From an uncultured Opitutales bacterium (lineage in GTDB: Bacteria > Verrucomicrobiota > Verrucomicrobiia > Opitutales > UBA953), in the NCBI GenBank assembly GCA_934675585.1, contig CAKUQY010000030.1:1-21786 (forward strand): a DNA stretch of 21,786 bases, written 5' to 3'. The notes beneath the pieces are model-generated. The model did not search any database. It saw only the letters and a list, made by a program, of their open reading frames with translations, and was not told the origin of the DNA. How positions within the stretch are numbered: position 1 is the first letter of the stretch; the number at the start of each line of letters is the position of its first letter. The position numbers and the translations under genes are program-made. Positions 16,554 to 21,786 of the stretch are shown one piece after another.

Positions 16554-17429
16554 TTATTGCTTTGTCCATTTCGCCCAAAGCGAGAGCGGGAGCGGACGAT
16601 TACCCGCGAGTTCTTGTGTAACAAGTTCACCACAACTCACGTTCCCGCCAAGCCCACGCGTTGTTTCTTCAATCAAATTTTTACAAAGCAGCGACGACGC
16701 ATCGATGGTGTAAAGTGTCAAAATCATCAGCGACGCATTTTTGCTCAACAATTGTCGGCAAAGTTCAAGCAATTTTGGCAAATCGCGTTCAACTTTCCAA
16801 AGTTCGCCCGTCGGTCCGCGCCCGAACGCTGGCGGGTCGAGCAAAATCGCTTCATAAGTGTTCCCGCGACGCACTTCGCGCTGACAAAATTTAACCGCGT
16901 CTTCAAGAATCCAACGAATCGGTGATTTTTCTAAATGCGACAATTCCTGATTGCGCCGTCCCCAAGCAACCGCTGGTTTTGACGCATCCACGTGCGTAAC
17001 TTGCCAGCCCGCTTTCGCCGCCGCCAAACTCGCTGCTCCCGTGTAACCAAACAAATTCAACAATTTTTTCGTTCCCGCGGGAACAGGATTGTTCAAAATA
17101 AAATCCCAATGCGGCGATTGTTCTGGGAACGCGCCGATTTGCTTCGAGCGATCCATAAAACGCAATTGCAATTTGAACGCCTCGCGAAATTTCATCGTCC
17201 AGGCATCAGGTGCGTTCCCGCCACGAAAATGCCAGCTCGCGTCGCGCGTTTCATCATCGTGCACGGCAACGGCTTTGCGCCATTCATTTTCAGGCAACGC
17301 GGGTTTCCACCAAGCTTTTGGCTCGCTCCGCACGATTCGCGTTCCCGCAAAATCTTCAAGTTTTTTGCCGTTCCCGCTATCGAGCAATTTATACTCAGCG
17401 CAAGTATTTGTTAATATTTCAATTTTCAT
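16554..17429 (-). CDS. Class I SAM-dependent methyltransferase, RlmI-like
   Basis: This 291-aa Rossmann methyltransferase has the SAM motif LLNLFGYTGAASLAAAKAG (about 123-141), the acidic HVDAS, and LLDPPAFGRG (197-205). The preceding FPEQSPHWDF (about 101-110) is typical of the COG1092/RlmI-like group of 23S rRNA cytosine-5 methyltransferases and relatives. No PUA domain is present and there is no separate catalytic Cys motif, so the target and even the substrate type are uncertain. It is a single gene between ettA and the inverted repeat at 17446. A palindromic copy of the dispersed word (17071-17084) encodes VPAGT just before the SAM motif. Confidence 0.8.
   Translation of the reverse strand: MKIEILTNTCAEYKLLDSGNGKKLEDFAGTRIVRSEPKAWWKPALPENEWRKAVAVHDDETRDASWHFRGGNAPDAWTMKFREAFKLQLRFMDRSKQIGAFPEQSPHWDFILNNPVPAGTKKLLNLFGYTGAASLAAAKAGWQVTHVDASKPAVAWGRRNQELSHLEKSPIRWILEDAVKFCQREVRRGNTYEAILLDPPAFGRGPTGELWKVERDLPKLLELCRQLLSKNASLMILTLYTIDASSLLCKNLIEETTRGLGGNVSCGELVTQELAGNRPLPLSLWAKWTKQ
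17071..17084. repeat. Second palindromic double copy of the dispersed word
   Basis: The same 14-bp palindrome GTTCCCGCGGGAAC as at 14529, here in the methyltransferase gene, again encoding VPAGT immediately before the SAM-binding motif. Confidence 0.9.
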
Positions 17430-17445
17430 TTATCAATAAAATCGA

Positions 17446-17579
17446 AAGCACCGTAGGTTAAATAGGTGAAAATAGGCGAATACTTGCAGTTTCTAAATTT
17501 TAAAATAGTTTTTATGAACGAGCCGCAAAAATCTTCGCCGTTAAAGGTTCCTAATTCCCCTATTCTACCTACGGTGCTT
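17446..17579. repeat. Long inverted repeat, MITE-like element
   Basis: The 21-bp ends at 17446-17466 (AAGCACCGTAGGTTAAATAGG) and 17559-17579 match as reverse complements at 19 of 21 positions, and weaker similarity (AATAGG..AA..TAGG) extends inward. The 134-bp unit fills the gap between lysA and the methyltransferase and contains no gene. The size and terminal inverted repeats suggest a miniature transposable element or an RNA stem, but no clear target duplication is seen. Confidence 0.6.
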
Positions 17580-17596
17580 CTCCAAGAATTTTCTTT

Positions 17597-18865
17597 TTAC
17601 GCGATTTCGTTTTGAATGATTTGTTCGAGCGTTTGGCGAAAACGAATTTGCTTAAATGAACCATCGGCGCAAATCATAATTTCAGCGGCTTCGGGAAAAC
17701 TGTTGTAATTTTTCGCGGACATACTCGCGCAATACGCTCCCGCGCCGCCAATTACGCACAAATCGCCAATTTCAGCTTCCGCAAAACGCCGCGTTGCCAA
17801 GGTTTCAGGTTCGCCAGGCGCGCACGAAACCAAATCTCCCGATTCGCAACAATGGCCGACAATCACGTAATCGATTTCGGCGCGCGGCGGTGTATTCGAA
17901 CGCGTCGCCGCGGGAACGAGAAACACGGAATGCTGCGCGCCGTAAAGCGACGGACGCAACAAATCGGTCATTCCCATGTCGAGTTTTATAAAATGCCGTC
18001 CGTGTGTTCCCGTATCGACGATGTCCTGAACGCGCGCCAAAATTGCGCCCGCATTTGCGACCAAAAACGTTCCCGGCTCAATTTCAAAATCGAGTTCCCG
18101 TCCCGTTTCTTTCGCAAGTTGCGCGATGGCTTGGCGGATTGGCTCTCCGCAAAGTTGAAGATCTGTGGTATGTTCTTCGGGAACGCGTGCAACTTTGTAG
18201 CCGCCGCCAAAATCGAGCGTTTTGACATCGCCAAATTGTTTGACCATTTTGAGCGATTGCAACGCGACTTTTTGCCAAACCGCGGGATCGCTCCCGCTGC
18301 CAATGTGAGTATGAATTCTCACAATTTTCAAACCGTATTTTTGCGCCAGCGCGTGAACAGCGCTCGCGTGTTCATGCCAAATTCCAAATGAAGAATCGGG
18401 ACCGCCGACGTTCGTTTTGCCAGTGCCGCCGCTACCTTCGCCAGGATTAAAACGCACGCCAACTTCGCATCCCGTGAACGCGCGACCAAAACGTTCGAGT
18501 TGGTCGAGCGAGCACGCGTTAAATTGAATACCAAGTTTGATTACTTTTTCAAAATCGAGCGGCAATTCCTGAGTCGAAAGCGAAATCTTTTCGGCGGGAA
18601 CGCCCGCACGCATCGCGCGATAAACTTCAAAAACCGACGACGCGTCAAAATAAAGTCCCATTGAATTAAACAGTTTGAGCACTGCCGCCGTCGGGCACGC
18701 CTTTATCGCAAAGCGCACTTTCAAGCCAAATTCGTGCGGGAACGCCAAGCATTTTTCAGCGTTTTCGCGCAGCGTTTTTTCGTCGTAAACGTAAATCGGC
18801 GTGCCAAATTGTTCGGCAAGCGCACGCGCGGTTTTGGTATCAATAAATGAATGTGATTCTTCCAT
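17597..18865 (-). CDS. lysA: Diaminopimelate decarboxylase
   Basis: LysA is a PLP enzyme that converts meso-diaminopimelate to lysine, the last step of the pathway. The 422-aa fold-III protein has the PLP lysine in VRFAIKACP (Lys55), HTHIGSGSDP (185-194), DFGGGY, EPGTF (263; Thr replaces the more usual Arg), the active-site CESGD (Cys340) and GAYCASMSAKNYNSF (Tyr378). I chose the ATG at 18865, 4 nt after the fucosidase stop; the upstream in-frame extension is Lys-rich and overlaps the fucosidase end. It is probably co-transcribed with the fucosidase, an odd pairing. It reads toward the inverted repeat at 17446-17579. Confidence 0.92.
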   Translation of the reverse strand: MEESHSFIDTKTARALAEQFGTPIYVYDEKTLRENAEKCLAFPHEFGLKVRFAIKACPTAAVLKLFNSMGLYFDASSVFEVYRAMRAGVPAEKISLSTQELPLDFEKVIKLGIQFNACSLDQLERFGRAFTGCEVGVRFNPGEGSGGTGKTNVGGPDSSFGIWHEHASAVHALAQKYGLKIVRIHTHIGSGSDPAVWQKVALQSLKMVKQFGDVKTLDFGGGYKVARVPEEHTTDLQLCGEPIRQAIAQLAKETGRELDFEIEPGTFLVANAGAILARVQDIVDTGTHGRHFIKLDMGMTDLLRPSLYGAQHSVFLVPAATRSNTPPRAEIDYVIVGHCCESGDLVSCAPGEPETLATRRFAEAEIGDLCVIGGAGAYCASMSAKNYNSFPEAAEIMICADGSFKQIRFRQTLEQIIQNEIA

Positions 18866-18869
18866 AAAA

Positions 18870-21248
18870 CTATTTTGCGGGACCGATTTTTTCTTTTTTC
18901 GTTTTGCCGTTGACGATGACATTGACCGTCTGCGGGATCGGCGAAGTCAGCGAATATTTTTTAACTTTACCTTTTTCCCATTCAAACGAAACCGTGACGT
19001 TCCCGCGCGCTTTGAGCCCGTGGACTTTACCTTTTGGCCAAGCTTTGCAAGGTGCTGGCAAAAGAACAATGTCGCCCGTTTGCGACTGAACGAACATTTC
19101 CGCAACTGCCGCGGGAAGACTGAAATTGCCGTCCATCTGGAAAGGCGGGTGCGTCGTCAAAAGATTAGGCAAAGTGTTGTGCGTCAGCAGACCTTCGATC
19201 ATTTCATGCGCCTTGTCGCCTTCTTTAAAACGCGCCCAAAGCGCAGCGCGCCAAGGCCAAGACCATGAGCGGCGCGAGTCGCCAGCGGAACCACGCAACT
19301 CTAACGATTTTTTCGCGGCGGCGGCGAGTTTAGGCGTTTTTTCAAAACTGATTTCCGAACCTGGATAAACCGCGAACAAATGGCTCGTGTGGCGGTGGCC
19401 GCTCACCATGTTCGGGCGGTCGATCAGCCATTCCTGCAAATAGCCGCCCTTGGCGATTTTATTCGGCGCGAGACGGTCGCGTTTTTCCGCGAGTTTTTTC
19501 ACCCAAGCCGCATCAACGCCGAGCACTTTCGCCGCCGCAATCGTATTGTTAAACAAATCGCGAACAAGTTGCTGATCGTGCGCAACTCCGTCCTCGACAG
19601 GTCCCCACTCGTGCGACCAGCCTTGCGGCGCGACAAGCGTTCCCGCGGGCATTCCTTTAAGTTGCGCGAGATTTACATTGCCTTCGCCCGATTCAAAGCC
19701 CTTGCCGTCTTTGCCGAGTTCTTTCAAATGATCTTCCCAGAAATTGCAAGCTTCCTTCATCATCGGATAAGCTTGTTTTTTAAGGAAATTTTTGTCTTGC
19801 GTGAACTGATAATGTTCCCACATGTGCAGCGCGTACCAAGCGTTAATCGGCACATTCCACATCGTCCAGCCGCCCCAGCCCCACGGATTTTGCGAAATGC
19901 GTTGCGTCCAACCGCGAGTGTTTTCGCCAAACTGTTTTTTGGTCATTTTGCGCGCTGCGGGAGCGGTTTCCGAAATATAATTCAATAGCGGCAAATGACA
20001 TTCCGACAAATTCGTGACTTCCGCTGGCCAATACGCTTCTTGAATGTTGATATTATTGTGATAATCGCTTGCCCAAGGCGCGTGCACTTTGGCATTCCAA
20101 ATACCTTGCAAATTTGCAGGCAAACTGCCTCGCGACGAGCTAATCAAACAATAGCGTCCAAATTGAAAAAGCGTTTCTTCGAGATCGGGATCTTTTTTCG
20201 TTTGGCCATATTTTTTAATGCGCTCAGGCGTTGGCAATTTTGCCGTTTCCGCGTCGGTTTTGCCAAGATCAATTTTTACGCGATTGTAAAGTTCGCGATT
20301 TTTCTTCGTGCAAACTTCGGCAAGATTTTTGCTCGACAAAATGGGATCGATGGCTTTGAGCGTCGCTTCGGTCGCGGGAACGGGTTTGCCGCCTTTGAAA
20401 TCCTTTTTATAATCGAGCACATAATCCGTGTGCATCGCGATAACGGCGATAATTTTGTCTGCGCCTTCAACTTTCAATTTTGCGAGTTTGTTCCCGTCGT
20501 AAGTCGCAAACATGCCGTCGCCACGGCCCGAATAATTCACGGGAACGTTCCCGTTTTCGCCGAGCGTCGAAACTTCTCCGCCGACGACAATCAATTTCAC
20601 TTTTGCGGCAAATTCCATACCATTCGCCAGCGTTCCCGCCATCGTAATCGTGCCATTTTTATTAGCGACAATTTTTGCAGTGTGTTCGGGTGTCAGAGCA
20701 AACGTTCCCGTCAAACCGCCTTTTTTCGACGACTCGTAAACCGCAATAATTGCATTTTTTTCGCCCGCCGCAAAAACTTCGCGCGTAATTTTTGCGCCTT
20801 TGGACTTAAATTCCGTTTGCGCAATTCCGCCTTCAAGTTGCAACGAACGCACAAAATCGTCGCCTTCAACGTTCCCGAAATCCGCAATCCAATTTGCGAA
20901 CGGCTGATAATTGCCGAAACCATCGCGTCCCGTCGTCGGTCCGTAAGAATAGCCCGAGCAATTGCCGCTCGCGTTCTCGCCGCCCGTCCACAATGAAATT
21001 TCATTCAATTGAAGGCGTTGACGTTTGGCACTTTCCATGACCATCGCGCCGACGCGACCGTTCCCGACAGGCAACCCTTCAAATTCCCAGCCGCGGCCAT
21101 CTTTGTCCTGCTCAATCGCCCAATTGTCATTAAAAGTAAGCGCGGGCGTATCAAACCAAATCACGCCAGAACTCGGCATCGCCGCAAACGCTTGTAAAGC
21201 TAATGTTGAAAAGATTAACGATAATGAAATTTTGTGGGTCGTTTTCAT
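18870..21248 (-). CDS. GH95 family glycoside hydrolase, probable secreted alpha-L-fucosidase
   Basis: GH95 enzymes are inverting alpha-1,2-L-fucosidases (some act on L-galactose) that release fucose from host or plant glycans. The 792-aa protein begins with a signal peptide (ISLSLIFSTLALQAFA) and probable cleavage after AFA. The N-terminal beta domain holds LPVGNGRVGAMV and LNEISLWTGG. The catalytic (alpha/alpha)6 domain holds NLQGIWN, SDYHNNINIQEAYWPAE (His397, Asn399, Asn401 match the family's catalytic HxNxN) and GHRHTSHLFAVYPG. The C-terminal beta domain has LLPAPCKAWPKGKVHGLKARG. I chose the ATG at 21248 because the signal peptide begins there and a promoter lies just upstream. It is likely periplasmic or exported. 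Confidence 0.92.
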   Translation of the reverse strand: MKTTHKISLSLIFSTLALQAFAAMPSSGVIWFDTPALTFNDNWAIEQDKDGRGWEFEGLPVGNGRVGAMVMESAKRQRLQLNEISLWTGGENASGNCSGYSYGPTTGRDGFGNYQPFANWIADFGNVEGDDFVRSLQLEGGIAQTEFKSKGAKITREVFAAGEKNAIIAVYESSKKGGLTGTFALTPEHTAKIVANKNGTITMAGTLANGMEFAAKVKLIVVGGEVSTLGENGNVPVNYSGRGDGMFATYDGNKLAKLKVEGADKIIAVIAMHTDYVLDYKKDFKGGKPVPATEATLKAIDPILSSKNLAEVCTKKNRELYNRVKIDLGKTDAETAKLPTPERIKKYGQTKKDPDLEETLFQFGRYCLISSSRGSLPANLQGIWNAKVHAPWASDYHNNINIQEAYWPAEVTNLSECHLPLLNYISETAPAARKMTKKQFGENTRGWTQRISQNPWGWGGWTMWNVPINAWYALHMWEHYQFTQDKNFLKKQAYPMMKEACNFWEDHLKELGKDGKGFESGEGNVNLAQLKGMPAGTLVAPQGWSHEWGPVEDGVAHDQQLVRDLFNNTIAAAKVLGVDAAWVKKLAEKRDRLAPNKIAKGGYLQEWLIDRPNMVSGHRHTSHLFAVYPGSEISFEKTPKLAAAAKKSLELRGSAGDSRRSWSWPWRAALWARFKEGDKAHEMIEGLLTHNTLPNLLTTHPPFQMDGNFSLPAAVAEMFVQSQTGDIVLLPAPCKAWPKGKVHGLKARGNVTVSFEWEKGKVKKYSLTSPIPQTVNVIVNGKTKKEKIGPAK
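20539..20554. repeat. Back-to-back palindrome of the 7-mer form
   Basis: ACGGGAACGTTCCCGT is a perfect 16-bp palindrome formed by two divergent copies of the 7-mer CGGGAAC, within the fucosidase gene (reads NGNVPVN). Confidence 0.85.
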
Positions 21249-21255
21249 AACTTCT

Positions 21256-21284
21256 ATTATGCCCGTTCCCGCAAACATTGTCGA
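21256..21284 (-). promoter_or_regulatory. Promoter of the fucosidase-lysA operon
   Basis: On the minus strand, TCGACA (21284-21279), 17 nt, then CATAAT (21261-21256), with 7 nt to the ATG. A full copy of the dispersed word (21265-21272) forms part of the spacer. No Shine-Dalgarno is seen. Confidence 0.55.
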
Positions 21285-21359
21285 TAAAAACACGCTAACC
21301 AAACGCAAATTTAAATGTAAATTTTATGGTAAGAACCGCGGGAACGCGCACACACAAAT

Positions 21360-21600
21360 CTCACAAAGAAAGACAATATCTTACACGCAAATAACACAGA
21401 TTTTGCAGATTCCCAACCACGAATAGCACGGATTAAATGCGAATTTTAATTTTTTATTCTCGCGCAGATTTCGTAGAGTGCGCAGATTTTTTATCCACGA
21501 ATTACCCGAATTACACGGATTATTTTTTTTAACCGCAAAGGAAACAAAGGAAACAAAGGCTTGATTTTAAGGCGGATTTAAAACAAATTTCACGGATTTT
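21360..21600. repeat. Degenerate short repeats of the cacggatt / cgaattac type
   Basis: Loosely repeated 9-12-nt words occur: acacagatt, ttgcagatt, agcacggatt, cgcagattt (twice), ccacgaatt, cccgaattacacggatt, ggaaacaaa (twice), ttcacggatt. The style (housekeeping-free, AT-rich, near-tandem) resembles the flanks of GxxExxY genes in many genomes, and similar words flank the GxxExxY relic at 11948-12212. This may be a relic of the same kind of element. Confidence 0.55.
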
Positions 21601-21638
21601 TTATTGGGATTTTATTCGGCGAGAACAAATTTTAGGCG

Positions 21639-21728
21639 CTGAAAGCGCGACTTCTTTCAGCCCAGGGCGGAAGCCCTGGGTAACAAATAAATAAGAAAAC
21701 GCAAGGAGGGGCGGCTTCCAGCCGCTCC
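21639..21728. repeat. Three consecutive hairpins, REP/RAYT-like element
   Basis: The first hairpin is CTGAAAG (21639-21645) with CTTTCAG (21654-21660). The second is CCCAGGGC (21661-21668) with GCCCTGGG (21673-21680), loop GGAA. The third is GGGGCGGCT (21708-21716) with AGCCGCTCC (21720-21728), one mismatch. Such back-to-back GC-rich hairpins in intergenic DNA resemble REP-type elements mobilised by REP-associated tyrosine transposases. No transposase is in the window. Confidence 0.6.
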
Positions 21729-21786
21729 ATTTTTAATTTTTATTTACTAATTTTTTGAAAACAATCGATTAAACAAAGAAAAATAG

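Larger units (their letters stand above)
87..21345. repeat. Dispersed word GTTCCCGC/GCGGGAAC, about 77 exact copies
   Basis: By hand count the exact 8-mer occurs about 50 times as GTTCCCGC and 27 times as GCGGGAAC on the + strand, about one per 280 bp. A further 30 or so copies keep only GTTCCCG/CGGGAAC. Under one exact hit is expected by chance in 21.8 kb. Flanks are often CG on both sides (CGTTCCCGCG). The one-mismatch form GCTCCCGC/GCGGGAGC is also common. Copies lie in genes, promoters and terminators. Examples are at 239, 1788, 3873, 5818, 8893, 11489, 13791, 14529, 17071, 19638 and 21265. Spacing is irregular, so this is not a CRISPR or tandem array. The role is unknown; see findings. 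Confidence 0.93.
21249..21786. other. Gene-free right end
   Basis: There is no supportable gene in 538 nt. The region holds the fucosidase promoter, one more dispersed word (21338), a stretch of degenerate short repeats (about 21360-21600) and the triple-hairpin element (21639-21728). The open frames here are short and repeat-derived. Confidence 0.7.

Noticed and set aside
19995..20996. 333-codon open frame on the + strand
   Set aside because: It is antisense to the GH95 catalytic region, rich in Arg/Phe/Ile, has no recognisable family and arises from the codon bias of the fucosidase gene.
87..21345. CRISPR array or tandem repeat from the recurring GTTCCCGC word
   Set aside because: Copies are irregularly spaced, in both orientations and inside conserved coding sequence; there is no spacer-repeat periodicity and no cas gene.
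87..21345. The word as a known uptake or HIP1 sequence
   Set aside because: It does not match the Neisseria DUS (GCCGTCTGAA), Pasteurellaceae USS (AAGTGCGGT) or HIP1 (GCGATCGC).
21025..21426. 133-codon + strand frame at the right end
   Set aside because: It starts antisense to the fucosidase signal peptide region and ends in the degenerate repeats; it has no protein-like pattern.
1..21786. tRNA, rRNA or riboswitch
   Set aside because: I found no cloverleaf, rRNA segment or known aptamer core in the gaps, which are mostly under 100 nt.

Overview
The window looks like chromosome of a Gram-negative, peptidoglycan-making bacterium. It carries a diaminopimelate decarboxylase, a lipoprotein-type peptidase and a secreted fucosidase. 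The GH95 fucosidase, GxxExxY relic, type-B ribosomal proteins and intergenic repeat style suggest Verrucomicrobiota (Opitutales-like, possibly gut-associated). That placement is inference; no taxonomic marker here proves it. Nearly all the DNA is coding. Genes are tightly packed, often overlapping by 1-4 nt, and Shine-Dalgarno sequences are essentially absent.

Layout. 1-314: intergenic, with a perfect 12-bp inverted repeat at the left edge and a terminator. 315-1505 (-): AGE-family sugar epimerase with its own promoter. 1549-5419 (-): overlapping run M3 metallopeptidase lipoprotein > FAD oxidoreductase > QueH. 5505-11099 (+): recC then rnr. 11096-11893 (-): RNase HII, sharing overlapping stop codons with rnr. 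11948-12212 (-): GxxExxY pseudogene. 12275-13742 (-): NeuD-like acyltransferase > acyl-carrier protein > SIS sugar isomerase, joined by ATGA overlaps. 13783-14262 (-): L36 > L31 type B with terminator. 14354-16479 (-): EttA > YfcE-like phosphoesterase. 16554-17429 (-): RlmI-like methyltransferase. 17446-17579: large inverted repeat. 17597-21248 (-): GH95 alpha-L-fucosidase > lysA. 21249-21786: gene-free, with degenerate repeats and a triple-hairpin REP-like element.

The most striking signal is a short dispersed word, GTTCCCGC / GCGGGAAC (often CGTTCCCGCG). By hand count it occurs about 77 times exactly, and about 107 times as the 7-mer GTTCCCG/CGGGAAC. Under one exact 8-mer is expected by chance. 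It lies inside nearly every long gene in several reading frames (producing VPA, AGT, RSR, AFP and GN peptides), in promoters, and as inverted pairs forming two intrinsic terminators. It also forms perfect palindromes inside genes. It is not an array, and it matches none of the known uptake words, HIP1 or Chi. The best hypotheses are an undescribed DNA-uptake-like sequence or a RecBCD/Chi-like or replication-polar word; recC is in the window. A second recurrent pattern is a TATAAT-like -10 box only 6-10 nt upstream of the ATG, implying leaderless or nearly leaderless transcripts.
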